From NCBI GenBank assembly GCA_965205735.1, contig OZ242179.1:1426001-1490000 (forward strand): DNA of 64,000 bases. Reading direction: 5' to 3'. The DNA comes from VXNE01 sp965205735. Lineage in GTDB: Bacteria > Pseudomonadota > Gammaproteobacteria > Pseudomonadales > Azotimanducaceae. Positions 26,611-35,744 of the stretch are shown one piece after another. The notes beneath the pieces were generated by a model. The model was not told where the DNA came from, ran no database searches, and worked only from the letters and a program-made list of their open reading frames with translations. Positions within the stretch are counted from its first letter, which is position 1, and each line of letters begins with the position of its first letter. A program made the position numbers and the translations under genes.

Positions 26611-26936
26611 CCCATAAACCAGTTGTCCTGCGCGAGCAGGCACGACGCGATATCGATGAAGCCGTTCAACACTATTTGACCGAGGCGGGACCAGCGGTTG
26701 CGCTAGCCTTCGTCGACGCGCTGGAAGACGCCCACCGACAAATCGGCGACCAGCCGGCAATCGGCTCGCCCCGCTATGCACATGAGCTGGACATTCCCGG
26801 CCTGCGCTTTCGGTCGGCCGGAAATTTCCCGTATCTGGTCTTCTATGTCGAGAGGGAGGACGAAATCGATGTCTGGCGTGTGCTGCATGGCGCACGCGAC
26901 ATCCCAGCCTGGATGCGGGCGCCCGCCGAGGAGTGA
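26607..26936 (+). CDS. parE: ParE-type toxin (RelE/ParE family)
   Basis: 109 residues starting at GTG. VVLREQARRDIDEAVQHYL and FPYLVFYVEREDEIDVWRVLHGARDIP are the typical N- and C-terminal strands of ParE. ParE toxins inhibit DNA gyrase, whereas RelE relatives cut mRNA; pairing with ParD favours the former. Start and stop are unambiguous because of the 4-bp overlap with parD. Confidence 0.92.
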   Translation: MTHKPVVLREQARRDIDEAVQHYLTEAGPAVALAFVDALEDAHRQIGDQPAIGSPRYAHELDIPGLRFRSAGNFPYLVFYVEREDEIDVWRVLHGARDIPAWMRAPAEE

Positions 26937-27099
26937 TCCCTGAAGCCCCGCGTGTGCCGACCTGAGTGGCCAAGGAGGCGGCCCCTGCCGGCGCATGTGC
27001 CGCACCGTTCCTGATTCAAGTGCCATATTGGTATGGTATTGATTCATTGTTGAAGCCGCGAGCGCAATCGGATTACCTGCGCGAACTCCTCGTCACGCC

Positions 27100-28560
27100 T
27101 CAAGACCGCGCCTTCGACGCCGCCATTGGCCGTCGCAAGAGCGACTGGGCGCGCAGCACGGTCACGTCGTCCGGCCTGGTGCTGGCATTGGCGTACATGA
27201 GGCTGGTCGCGAGGAGGCCATCGCGCCATGGGAAGCGCAGTTGACGATAGTTCTCGAGCATGGCTTCGGCGAACTTGATGTCGTGGGTTCCCGTGTTCTT
27301 GAGCGTCGCGTACCAACGCAGCCGGTCGGCCAGCGCCACCGGATTTCCGCCGGCATCGAGCCAGCCGAGGGCCTGCCGCGCGGCGCTGTATCGACTTCGA
27401 CCGAGCGTGTCGAATATTTCATCCAGGCTCTTTGCCGCGAGTGGCTCGAGAGCATCGATACGTCGGTTGAGAGTTGCTGATCGCGGGGCCGTGAGTTCCC
27501 GAAAACGCGGCATGAAGGCGACCGCCTGCAGCAGCAGCAGACGCCGGGCGGCATCCCCGTCGGACGCGGCGTAGCAATAGCGCATGGCGTCCGCCGTCGT
27601 GTTGGCGTGCACCGCGACGATATTGTTACGGCGCAGAACCAGTTCCGCCGCGAACATCGTGACTGCCTCCCACACCGTGTCCGCGCTGACGCCATGTCCA
27701 AGCAGATCGACGGCAGCGGCCACCGCCTGTTCGCTGCTCGCGGTTCTTAGCTCCTGCAGCAGGGTTCGCGCGGCGGAAAAGTCGTCGCGTCCGCGTCTCC
27801 AATCGCGCGGGACGGCGGCGGTGATCGATTGATTCGCTTTCCAGTCTCGATCGGCCAGGTATTCATGCCGCGCCGGGTCGGCATCCCGCTCCGGGTTCTG
27901 CACCGCGAGCGCCAGCGAACGCACCAGGGGCTCCGCCAGCAAGCTGTCGGAACCCAAGGCAACGTACAACCGGTCCGCGTTGGCGGCAGCTATGGTCTTG
28001 TGGCCGATGGTGCGGAAATCGCGAGCGGCATACAGCATGAGCGTCTGCAGCGCCGAACGGGCTTGCCCACCCGCGACCATGTCGTGCGCGGCGCGATCCG
28101 CAGCATCGCGGTCCCATGCGACCAACGCGGCTGCCAGTGTCGAGACATCCCCTCGTTTCACCGAGGACTCGCGAATAACGGGCAGCGACCAAGGCCGGAC
28201 ACGGTCCTCGTACGCGGATGCCGCCTTGAAATAGTCCGCAGTCCAGAGCAACGGCAGCCAGCGGCGCTCGCCCGGCATGCCGGCGACGGACAGTTCGACA
28301 GACCGCAGCATCATGACAGCGTGGTACTTGAACCCGACATGCGGATAGGGGCTCACCTCGCGACAGGCGGCGATGGCAAGTCCTCGGAGAAGTTCAGCCG
28401 GGCGCAAGCCGCCTCGAATGCGCGCGATCAGCGCCGGCAGCAGGGACTCCCGCGGCGTGTCGATCAGCAACTGCGCAATCTGGCCATCGCGAAGCGCAGA
28501 AGCTCGCGTCATCCACGGTGCCAGGGCCGTCGCCGCGAGCAGGCGCCTTCGGTTAATCAT
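27100..28560 (-). CDS. Tat-signal hypothetical protein
   Basis: 486 residues. It starts MINRRRLLAATALAPWMTRA, a twin-arginine-like signal (RRRLL followed by a hydrophobic stretch), implying export of a folded, possibly cofactor-bearing protein. The mature part looks alpha-helical, with many Ala/Leu and several His residues (SPYPHVGFKYHAVMMLRS, AVHANTTADAMRYCY) that could bind metal. Not recognised. The start at 28560 is used; a longer frame to 29241 overlaps the dehydrogenase gene and is an artefact. It follows that gene by 32 bp on the same strand, so the pair may form an operon. Confidence 0.75.
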   Translation of the reverse strand: MINRRRLLAATALAPWMTRASALRDGQIAQLLIDTPRESLLPALIARIRGGLRPAELLRGLAIAACREVSPYPHVGFKYHAVMMLRSVELSVAGMPGERRWLPLLWTADYFKAASAYEDRVRPWSLPVIRESSVKRGDVSTLAAALVAWDRDAADRAAHDMVAGGQARSALQTLMLYAARDFRTIGHKTIAAANADRLYVALGSDSLLAEPLVRSLALAVQNPERDADPARHEYLADRDWKANQSITAAVPRDWRRGRDDFSAARTLLQELRTASSEQAVAAAVDLLGHGVSADTVWEAVTMFAAELVLRRNNIVAVHANTTADAMRYCYAASDGDAARRLLLLQAVAFMPRFRELTAPRSATLNRRIDALEPLAAKSLDEIFDTLGRSRYSAARQALGWLDAGGNPVALADRLRWYATLKNTGTHDIKFAEAMLENYRQLRFPWRDGLLATSLMYANASTRPDDVTVLRAQSLLRRPMAASKARS

Positions 28561-28592
28561 TCGAGACGCTCCACCAAACGCCTCGCCACGCG

Positions 28593-30005
28593 CTACGACC
28601 CCTGCGGCGCGGCGTCGTGATCGAAGATCTTGCCGGGATTGAGAATGCCCTTGGGGTCGAGCGCGTGCTTCAGGGTGCGCATCAGCGTCACTTCCTCGGG
28701 CGTGCGCGAGATCAGGAGGTACGACTTTTTCTCCAGACCGATGCCGTGCTCCGCAGACACCGTCCCGCCGATGTCCGCCAGCGGTTCGTAGACGGCGCGC
28801 TCGACCGCCTCCCTGGCGCTCTCGTCCTCGCCGGCGCTGATCCCGAAATGCAGATTGCCGTCGCCGAGGTGGCCGAAAGTGAAGTTGCGGTATGTATCGA
28901 AGGACGCGTCCAAAAGGCGGTTCACATCGCCGACGTAAGCCTCCATGTTCGGTATCGGCAGACCTACATCGAAGATGAACAGCGGCGGGAAGCGGTTGCA
29001 CTGCTCGACATCGTCGCGCATCGCCCAGATTTCGCGCCGCTGTGCCTCGTTCTGGGCGATGACCGCGTCCGCCACAAGCCCCGACTCGTACGCCTCGGTC
29101 AGCGCCGCTTCGACGCGTGCCGCGTCGTTGCCCGGGTCGCCGCCCATGGCCTCGATCAAGACATAGTACGGATAGGTCTGGGGCAGAGGCGGTTTCTGCT
29201 TCGCCGGCGGTGTCGTGACGAGTCGATAGAATTCGGACCACAGCACCTCGAACGCTGACAGGGCACCGCCAAGCCGCGCATCCATGTGCTTCAGCAGTTC
29301 GGGCAGCTTGTCGAAACTCTCCACCGCCACGAACAGCGTCTCCTGGCTGCGCGGCTTTTCCCGCAACCGCAGCACCGCCCGCGTGACGATACCGAGGCTT
29401 CCCTCGCTGCCAATGAACAACTGCTTCACATCGTAGCCCGCGTTGTTCTTGATCATCTGGTTCATTGACGAGACCACCGTGCCGTCCGCGAGCACGGCTT
29501 CCAGGCCGAGCACCATATCCCGCGTCATGCCGTAGCGAATAACGCGGTTGCCGCCGGCGTTCGTTGCGATATTGCCGCCCACCGTGCAGCTTCCTCGGGC
29601 ACCGAGGTCCAGGGGATACAGCAGACCGTGCGCGTCGGCCGTCTCCTGCACCGTCTGCAACGGCACGCCCGCCTGCACCGTCATGGTCCGATTGATGCGA
29701 TCCACGCCTTCCACGCGGTTCATCCGCTCCAGCGAAAGCATGATGTCGCGCGGTTCGGTGATCGCGCTCTGCACCAGACCCGTGAGCCCGCCCTGCGCGA
29801 TGACGCTCTGTCCCGCGTCGTTGCAGGCTTTCAACACGGCGCTCACTTCCTCCGTCGTGCGCGGGCGGACGATGGCTTTCGCCGCGATGGTGTCGGACCG
29901 CCAGATGCCCGCTGGCCGACTCGCCACATCGGCGCCCGTCAACACACCGCCCGCGCCGGTGATCTCGGCCAATTCCTGCGCGATATCGCCCATCTTTTCT
30001 CCCAA
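28593..30005 (-). CDS. FAD-linked D-2-hydroxyacid dehydrogenase (GlcD/D-LDH-like)
   Basis: Oxidises a D-2-hydroxyacid, such as D-lactate, glycolate or D-2-hydroxyglutarate. 470 residues: an N-terminal FAD-binding type 4 domain (VIAQGGLTGLVQSA, GGNIATNAGGNRVIRYGM) and a C-terminal cap with HLGDGNLHFGIS and SAEHGIGLEKKSYL. No Fe-S or heme domain is fused. It lies downstream of aceF, separated by 15 bp, so it may be read with the pyruvate dehydrogenase genes; a D-lactate to pyruvate step would fit that context. Substrate not certain. Confidence 0.9.
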   Translation of the reverse strand: MGEKMGDIAQELAEITGAGGVLTGADVASRPAGIWRSDTIAAKAIVRPRTTEEVSAVLKACNDAGQSVIAQGGLTGLVQSAITEPRDIMLSLERMNRVEGVDRINRTMTVQAGVPLQTVQETADAHGLLYPLDLGARGSCTVGGNIATNAGGNRVIRYGMTRDMVLGLEAVLADGTVVSSMNQMIKNNAGYDVKQLFIGSEGSLGIVTRAVLRLREKPRSQETLFVAVESFDKLPELLKHMDARLGGALSAFEVLWSEFYRLVTTPPAKQKPPLPQTYPYYVLIEAMGGDPGNDAARVEAALTEAYESGLVADAVIAQNEAQRREIWAMRDDVEQCNRFPPLFIFDVGLPIPNMEAYVGDVNRLLDASFDTYRNFTFGHLGDGNLHFGISAGEDESAREAVERAVYEPLADIGGTVSAEHGIGLEKKSYLLISRTPEEVTLMRTLKHALDPKGILNPGKIFDHDAAPQGS

Positions 30006-30020
30006 ACGACTCGAAGCGTC

Positions 30021-31337
30021 CTACATGACCAGTCGGCGGATGTCCCCCAAGAGGCGTGTGAGCCCGACCATGAAAGCGCCGCCTTCCGCGCCGTTGATCG
30101 CGCGGTGGTCATACGAAAGCGACAGCGGCAGCACGGCGCGCGGCCGAAACTCGAAGCCGTCCCAAACCGGTTTCGTGGCGAGCCGCCCGACGCCCAGGAT
30201 ACCGACCTCCGGCGCGTTGACGATGGGCGTGAATCCCGTGCCGCCGACGCGGCCGAGGCTCGATATCGTGAAACAGCCGCCCCGCAGATGCTCCGGCCTC
30301 AGCTTGCGCTCCCGCGCCGCACCCGACAACTCGGCAATTTCGGCCGCGAGTTGCCACACGCCCTTCTGATCGACATCCCGGATGACGGGCACTATCAGCC
30401 CGTCCTCGGTATCGACGGCGAATCCAATGTGGTGGTACCGCTTGAGGATCAAACCATCGGCGCGCGCGTTCAGCGAGGCGTTCAGTCGCGGGAAAGCGCG
30501 CAGGTTTTCGGCGCAAGCCTTCATGATGAACGGCACTGGCGTCAGCTTCGCGCCGCGCGTTTGGGCCTCGGCCGCGAGCGACTTGCGGAACGCCTCCAAC
30601 TCGGTGACGTCGGCTTCGTCGTGCTGCGTCACATGCACGACGTTCAGCCAACTGCCGTAGAGGTTTTTTCCGCCTCGCGCCTGGAGCCGCGTCAGGGGTA
30701 CCTCCTCCACGGGGCCGAACCTCGCGAAGTCGATCTCGGGCACGCCGGGTAGCGATGCCGCCGGGGCGTTGCCGGTCATCCTCGCCTTGACGAACGCCTT
30801 GACATCGTCCTTGACGATGCGCCCGCTCGGTCCGGAACCTGGCATGGCCCCCAGATCGGCGCCAAGCTCGCGAGCCAGGCGGCGCACCGCGGGGCCCGCG
30901 TACACGCGTTCCGTTCCGGGGCCAATTTCTTCCGCCGCCCGGGGCGCTGCAACGTTCGTCGTCGGCACGGGACCGGAGGGGCGCGCCGACGCGTCGGTTT
31001 CGGCGGCGGGCGCACCTGCCGTTTCGGCCTGTCCAGCTTCTTCTGCCCGGCCGGGTTTCTCTTCCGCCGGACCGGCGGCCTCGCCGGGTTGCCCATCCGC
31101 CTGGCCCGCAATGGTCGCGATGACGTCGCCGGCATTCACCACGTCGCCCAGTACGACCTTCAGATCGCGCAACGTTCCGGCGAACGGAGACGGCACTTCC
31201 ATGGATGCCTTGTCGGACTCGATCACGATGAGCGGGTCATCCACCTCGATGGCGTCGCCGGGCGCGACGCACAGCTCGATGACCTCCACATCCTCGGCTT
31301 CGCCGATGTCCGGTATGACAACGTCGGTTTCGTTCAT
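30021..31337 (-). CDS. aceF: Dihydrolipoamide acetyltransferase, E2 of pyruvate dehydrogenase
   Basis: 438 residues. A single N-terminal lipoyl domain carries the lipoylated Lys in VIESDKASMEVPSP. A long Ala/Pro/Glu/Gly linker follows, then a peripheral-subunit-binding domain (AGPAVRRLARELGADL) and a catalytic core ending with YDHRAINGAEGG, which carries the active-site His. E. coli AceF has three lipoyl domains; one is the simpler form. Its start overlaps the aceE stop by 4 bp (ATGA). No lpd (E3) gene is visible in this window. Confidence 0.97.
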   Translation of the reverse strand: MNETDVVIPDIGEAEDVEVIELCVAPGDAIEVDDPLIVIESDKASMEVPSPFAGTLRDLKVVLGDVVNAGDVIATIAGQADGQPGEAAGPAEEKPGRAEEAGQAETAGAPAAETDASARPSGPVPTTNVAAPRAAEEIGPGTERVYAGPAVRRLARELGADLGAMPGSGPSGRIVKDDVKAFVKARMTGNAPAASLPGVPEIDFARFGPVEEVPLTRLQARGGKNLYGSWLNVVHVTQHDEADVTELEAFRKSLAAEAQTRGAKLTPVPFIMKACAENLRAFPRLNASLNARADGLILKRYHHIGFAVDTEDGLIVPVIRDVDQKGVWQLAAEIAELSGAARERKLRPEHLRGGCFTISSLGRVGGTGFTPIVNAPEVGILGVGRLATKPVWDGFEFRPRAVLPLSLSYDHRAINGAEGGAFMVGLTRLLGDIRRLVM

Positions 31338-34012
31338 GAGATTCTCGGATTCGGCTTGTCCGGGTCGATGCCCATCTTATCTATCGCGGCGCACACTTCG
31401 GAGGCGGCCAGGACTTGCCGCCTGGCGAGTTGCTCGAGGGTGGCCAAAGTCACGAATTTCTCGTCCACTTCAAAGAAGTGGCGCAGCTTCTCGCGCGTAT
31501 CGCTGCGCCCGAAACCGTCGGTGCCGAGTACGCGGTAGGACGCATCGAAGTATGCGCGGATCGATTCGGCATGCCTCCTGACGTAGTCGGTCGACGCCAC
31601 CACCGGGATCTCGCCTTCGAGACACTCGGCGACGTAGGATCGACGCGGTTTGTCGCCGGGGTGCAGGAGGTTCCATCGTTCCGTGTCCGCGCCGTCCCGC
31701 GCAAGCTCGGTGAAACTTGTCACGCTCCATACTTCCGAGGAGATGCCGTGCTCATCGAGCAACCGCTCCGCCGCTTTCAGCGACTCCCGCAGGACGGTGC
31801 CGCTGCCCAGCAAACGCACCCGCCTCGGATCTCCCTCGGCGAAGTCGCCGAAGGTACCCAGGCGGTACATGCCCTTCACGATCCCCTCCCGCGCGCCTTT
31901 CGCTTTCGGCATGGGCGGCTGCGGGTAGTTCTCGTTCATCACCGTGACGTAGAAGAAAACGCGCTCGCTGTCCGCGTACATGCGCTTGAGCCCGTCCTGG
32001 ATGATGACCGCAAGTTCATACGCGTAGCACGGATCGTACGCCACGCAATTCGGTATCGCCGACGCCAGCAGGTGGCTGTGGCCATCCTGATGCTGCAATC
32101 CCTCCCCGTTCAGCGTCGTGCGTCCGGCCGTGCCGCCAAGCAGAAAACCTCGCGCCTGCATGTCGCCCGCGGCCCAGGCGAGATCTCCCACACGCTGAAA
32201 ACCGAACATCGAGTAGAAGATATAAAACGGAATCAGCGTATAGCGGTGTGTGCTGTAGGACGTTGCGGCGGCGAGCCAGGCGGAGAACGCTCCCGCCTCG
32301 TTGATCCCCTCTTCCAGCACCTGTCCGTCCCTGGATTCGCGGTACCCGGCAATCTCGCCGGAGTCCTCCGGTTCGTATAGCTGACCCTCCGACGAATAGA
32401 TCGCGAGCTGGCGGAACATGCCTTCCATGCCGAACGTGCGCGCTTCGTCGGGAACGATGGGCACGATACGTTCGCCGATGTCCTTGCTGCGCACCAGCGT
32501 CGACAGAATGCGCACGAAGGCCATGGTGGTGGAGATGGCCCGATCGCCCGAACCATCGAGCTGTGGTTTGAACAATGAGAGGTCCGGCGCCGGGATGCGC
32601 GTATCGTCGAGCATTCGCTTCGGAATGGGCCCGCCGAGACGCTCCCGCTGTCTCTTGAGATAGATCGATTCGGGCGCGTCGTCCGCCGGTCGATAGTACG
32701 GCACGGCGGCGAGTTCCTCGTCGGTTAGCGGCACATCGAAGCGGTCGCGGAAGTGCTTCAACCCCTCGATGTCGAGCTTCTTGACCTGGTGGGTCGTGTT
32801 CTCCGATTCACCGGCATCGCCCATGCCGTATCCCTTGACCGTCTTCGCCAGAATCACGGTGGGCTCGTCCTTGTGGTTCACCGCCGCGTGATAGGCGGCG
32901 AATACCTTGAACGGATCGTGGCCGCCGCGATTCAGGCGCATGATGTCGTCGTCGGAGAGGTGCGAAACCAGATCCAGCGTTTCGGCGTGACGACCGAAAA
33001 AGTGCTCGCGGGTATAGCCGCCGCCCTTGGCCTTGTAGTTCTGGTACTCGCCGTCGACGGCTTCGTTCATCCGCTGCTGCAGCAGTCCCGCCGTGTCCTT
33101 CGCCAGGATCGGATCCCAGTGACGCCCCCACACCACCTTGATCACGTTCCAGCCGGCACCGCGAAACTCGCCTTCGAGTTCCTGAATGATCTTGCCGTTG
33201 CCGCGAACCGGGCCGTCGAGTCGCTGCAGGTTGCAGTTGACGACGAAGATCAGGTTGTCGAGCCGCTCGCGCCCCGCCAGCGACAGCCCTCCGAGCGACT
33301 CCGGCTCGTCGCACTCGCCATCGCCGAGAAACGCCCAGACCTTGCGGTCGCCCATGGGGATCAGGCCGCGGCGGTCGAGGTATTTCATGATGTGGGCCTG
33401 ATAGATCGCCTGGATCGGTCCGAGGCCCATGGATACCGTGGGGAACTGCCAATAGCCCGGCATGAGCCACGGGTGCGGGTAGGATGAGAGTCCGCCGCCA
33501 TCGACCTCCCGGCGAAACCGGTCCAGTTGCTCTTCCGTCAAGCGGCCTTCAAGAAACGAGCGCGCGTAGATTCCGGGCGCGCTGTGGCCCTGGAAGTAGA
33601 TCAGATCACCCGCATGCTCGTCGGTCGGGCCACGAAAGAAGTAGTTGAAGCCGACGTCATACAGGGTGGCCGCCGAGGCGAACGTGGAGATGTGTCCGCC
33701 GAGATCGTCATCGCCCTTGTTGGCGCGGAGCACCATGGCCAAGGCGTTCCAGCGAATCAGCGAGCGTATGCGGCGCTCCATGAACAGGTCGCCGGGCATG
33801 AACGCCTCTTGGGTGGCCGGGATCGTGTTTCGATACGGCGTTGTCAGCATGTAGGGCAAACGCTCGCCGGTCTGCGCCAACCGGGACGACAAGCGTTCCA
33901 TCAGCAAGTTCGCCCGGTCGACCCCGTGCTCCCGGATGACCGACTCCAACGCGTCGAGCCACTCCTGCGTCTCCTCGGGGTCGATGTCCTCAACGTGTTT
34001 CGTGTATTCCAT
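31334..34012 (-). CDS. aceE: Pyruvate dehydrogenase E1 component (homodimeric)
   Basis: About 892 residues. The thiamine-diphosphate motif is FLGDGECDEPES followed by NLIFVVNCNLQRLDGPV. GHSAPGIYARSFLEGRL and the C-terminal region ATLEQLARRQ also match AceE. The ATG at 34012 (MEYTKHVEDIDPEETQEW) is chosen over 34054, which adds 14 unlike residues. Operon with aceF. Commits pyruvate to acetyl-CoA with AceF and a lipoamide dehydrogenase encoded elsewhere. No pdhR regulator gene is adjacent, unlike E. coli. Confidence 0.97.
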   Translation of the reverse strand: MEYTKHVEDIDPEETQEWLDALESVIREHGVDRANLLMERLSSRLAQTGERLPYMLTTPYRNTIPATQEAFMPGDLFMERRIRSLIRWNALAMVLRANKGDDDLGGHISTFASAATLYDVGFNYFFRGPTDEHAGDLIYFQGHSAPGIYARSFLEGRLTEEQLDRFRREVDGGGLSSYPHPWLMPGYWQFPTVSMGLGPIQAIYQAHIMKYLDRRGLIPMGDRKVWAFLGDGECDEPESLGGLSLAGRERLDNLIFVVNCNLQRLDGPVRGNGKIIQELEGEFRGAGWNVIKVVWGRHWDPILAKDTAGLLQQRMNEAVDGEYQNYKAKGGGYTREHFFGRHAETLDLVSHLSDDDIMRLNRGGHDPFKVFAAYHAAVNHKDEPTVILAKTVKGYGMGDAGESENTTHQVKKLDIEGLKHFRDRFDVPLTDEELAAVPYYRPADDAPESIYLKRQRERLGGPIPKRMLDDTRIPAPDLSLFKPQLDGSGDRAISTTMAFVRILSTLVRSKDIGERIVPIVPDEARTFGMEGMFRQLAIYSSEGQLYEPEDSGEIAGYRESRDGQVLEEGINEAGAFSAWLAAATSYSTHRYTLIPFYIFYSMFGFQRVGDLAWAAGDMQARGFLLGGTAGRTTLNGEGLQHQDGHSHLLASAIPNCVAYDPCYAYELAVIIQDGLKRMYADSERVFFYVTVMNENYPQPPMPKAKGAREGIVKGMYRLGTFGDFAEGDPRRVRLLGSGTVLRESLKAAERLLDEHGISSEVWSVTSFTELARDGADTERWNLLHPGDKPRRSYVAECLEGEIPVVASTDYVRRHAESIRAYFDASYRVLGTDGFGRSDTREKLRHFFEVDEKFVTLATLEQLARRQVLAASEVCAAIDKMGIDPDKPNPRIS

Positions 34013-34105
34013 CGCGATCCGCTCGGGGCAGCGCATATGCCCGTGTGCGCGCATTATATAGACTGTGCGCCAAGCGCTCCGATCACCCGCACAGATGGCG
34101 CACGG

Positions 34106-35026
34106 CTATTGGGTATGCAGCCGGGCCGCGCCGAGCACGCCGCTTGCATCGCCGAGCTCCGCGGGTCTGAGCAAGGTCGCGCCTTCGTGAGAGAAGCCGT
34201 ATCGGGGCATCAGTTCCGGCACCCTTTCGTATATGCGCCCAACGTTGGAGACGCCGCCGCCGAGCACGACCACATCCGGATCGATGATGTTGACGATCTG
34301 CGCCAGGGCCCGCGCGAGCATCGCGAAGTAGAGGTCCATGGCGGGCGTCTCCAACGTCGCGATCTCGTCGGCAGTTCGCGCGACGCCTTCGAGTTGCTCG
34401 TATGTCAAAGCCAGCGCCGGGCCGGAGAGCCAGGTTTCGACGCAATCTACCCGGCCGCAATAGCAGGTCCGACTGGCAAGGCGCGCTTCGCACTCCCGCA
34501 AACGGGACTCGATGACCCAGTCCGCGTGGAGATAGGGCATCGGCGTGTGGCCCCATTCGCCGCCGACCGCATTGGCGCCTTCCAACAGGCTGCCTTCGAT
34601 CACGATGCCGCCGCCCACGCCGGTTCCGAGAATGACGCCGAACACGACGTTTGCCCCCCGGCCCGCGCCGTCGCGCGCCTCCGATAGCGCGAAGCAATTG
34701 GCGTCGTTGGCGATGCGCACCCGGGGACCCATACGCAGCGCCAGGTCATCGAGCAACGCCCGTCCGTTCAGCCAGGTCGAATTGCAGTTCTTCAGGACAT
34801 GACGCCGCGCCACCCATGCGCCGGGCGTGCCGATACCCACCGGACAAGGGCTGCCCGCGCGCGCATCCAGTTCTTCGACAAACCCGCATAGCGCCCTCAA
34901 CGTCTCCCCGTAGTCTCCCTGGGGCGCGGGCCTGCGCTCGCGATGCACCACTTCTCCGGCGGCATTCATCAGCGCACCTTCGATCTTGGTGCCGCCGAGA
35001 TCGATGCCGATCCGCAAGCCGCTCAT
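34106..35026 (-). CDS. ROK-family sugar kinase (Mak/NagK-like)
   Basis: 306 residues. The N-terminal ATP-binding LRIGIDLGGTKIEGALM, the substrate region KNCNSTWLNGRALLDDL, catalytic Asp in ANDANCFALSEA, and the zinc site GEWGHTPMP...CYCGRVDCVETW are all present. The stretch STWLNG/ANDANC looks most like the E. coli fructokinase Mak; N-acetylglucosamine kinase is the alternative. Its location next to ampD would fit recycling of wall sugars, but the sequence leans to fructose. The 5' end abuts a repeat array at 35034. Confidence 0.9.
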   Translation of the reverse strand: MSGLRIGIDLGGTKIEGALMNAAGEVVHRERRPAPQGDYGETLRALCGFVEELDARAGSPCPVGIGTPGAWVARRHVLKNCNSTWLNGRALLDDLALRMGPRVRIANDANCFALSEARDGAGRGANVVFGVILGTGVGGGIVIEGSLLEGANAVGGEWGHTPMPYLHADWVIESRLRECEARLASRTCYCGRVDCVETWLSGPALALTYEQLEGVARTADEIATLETPAMDLYFAMLARALAQIVNIIDPDVVVLGGGVSNVGRIYERVPELMPRYGFSHEGATLLRPAELGDASGVLGAARLHTQ

Positions 35027-35717
35027 ACTTCGCGCGAGGGGTACCCCCTCGCGCTGCTCTTTTCTGCGAGGGGCACCCTCGCGCTCCCGGGCTGAGGGCT
35101 ATTTGCTTGCGAGGGGTGCCCCCTCGCGCTCCCGGCTGAGGGCTGCGAGGGGTGCCCCCTCGCGCTCCCCGGCTGAACATGCTGCGGTGTACGAGCCGCC
35201 AATCGAAACGTGGACCGGGGTCGGTCTTGCGACCCGGAGCGATCTCGTTGTGGCCCACCAACGCGCTCCGGTCCAGGCGCGGGTAGCGGGCGAACAAGGT
35301 GTCGAGGATGCGCGCGAGCACGGCGTATTGGCGGTTCGTATAGCCGGAATCATCCGTGCCTTCGAGTTCGATGCCGATGGAGAAGTCGTTGCAATCGGTG
35401 CGGCCGCGCCAGCGCGAGACGCCGGCGTGCCACGCGCGGCGATCAAAGGGGACGAACTGGGTTACCGCACCCTGGCGACCGACGAAGAGGTGCGCGGAGA
35501 CGCGCACCCCTGCCAGGTCGGCCAAGCGCGGGTCTCCGGAGCAGTCCAGGGTGTTGCAAAAGAACCGCTCGACCGCGCCGGTGCCGAATTCGGCGGGCGG
35601 CAGAGAAATACCGTGGACAACGATCAGGCTGATGTCCTCCGGGTCGGGACGCGCGTTCTGGTTCGGCGACGGCATGCGCTCGGCCTTCGTCAACCAGTGA
35701 TCGGGGCTTACAATCAC
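34746..35717 (-). CDS. ampD: 1,6-anhydro-N-acetylmuramyl-L-alanine amidase with repeat-derived tail
   Basis: Cleaves the peptide from anhydro-muropeptides in cytoplasmic wall recycling. Core of about 180 residues: SLIVVHGISLPPAEFG (zinc His), SIGIELEGTDD, and LVGHNEIAPGRKTDPGPRF (zinc His and Asp). The core ends at LVHRSMF, right where the repeat array begins. With no stop there, the frame continues through four repeats (RGARGGTPR-type units) and then about 280 bp out of frame into the ROK kinase gene, giving an abnormally long product. The GTG at 35717 is the likely start; 35753 would overlap the divergent nadC start. Confidence 0.9.
   Translation of the reverse strand: MIVSPDHWLTKAERMPSPNQNARPDPEDISLIVVHGISLPPAEFGTGAVERFFCNTLDCSGDPRLADLAGVRVSAHLFVGRQGAVTQFVPFDRRAWHAGVSRWRGRTDCNDFSIGIELEGTDDSGYTNRQYAVLARILDTLFARYPRLDRSALVGHNEIAPGRKTDPGPRFDWRLVHRSMFSRGARGGTPRSPQPGARGGTPRKQIALSPGARGCPSQKRAARGGTPRAKYERLADRHRSRRHQDRRCADECRRRSGASRAQARAPGRLRGDVEGAMRVCRRTGCARGQPLSGGYRHARRMGGAASCPEELQFDLAERTGVAR
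35034..35177. repeat. GCGAGGGG palindromic repeat array, four copies
   Basis: Copies at 35034-35055 (truncated), 35066-35100, 35109-35144 and 35145-35177 share the GCGAGGGGTnCCCCCTCGC hairpin and most share the GCTCCCCGGCTGA tail. The third and fourth are directly abutted. The array lies exactly between the conserved end of ampD and the ROK kinase start. It is translated as the ampD tail on the minus strand. Confidence 0.9.
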
Positions 35718-35744
35718 AGCGCGATCATACGCAAGCGATACCCC

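Noticed and set aside
27100..29241. A 713-codon frame over the Tat-signal gene
   Set aside because: Its N-terminal 227 codons overlap the FAD dehydrogenase out of frame; the Tat signal marks the real start at 28560.
35034..35177. Possible CRISPR array
   Set aside because: The four units are abutted or separated by 8-10 bp without uniform spacers, and no cas genes are present.
34986..35744. Upstream extension of nadC
   Set aside because: It reads antisense through the repeats and ampD; NadC homology begins at the ATG at 35745.
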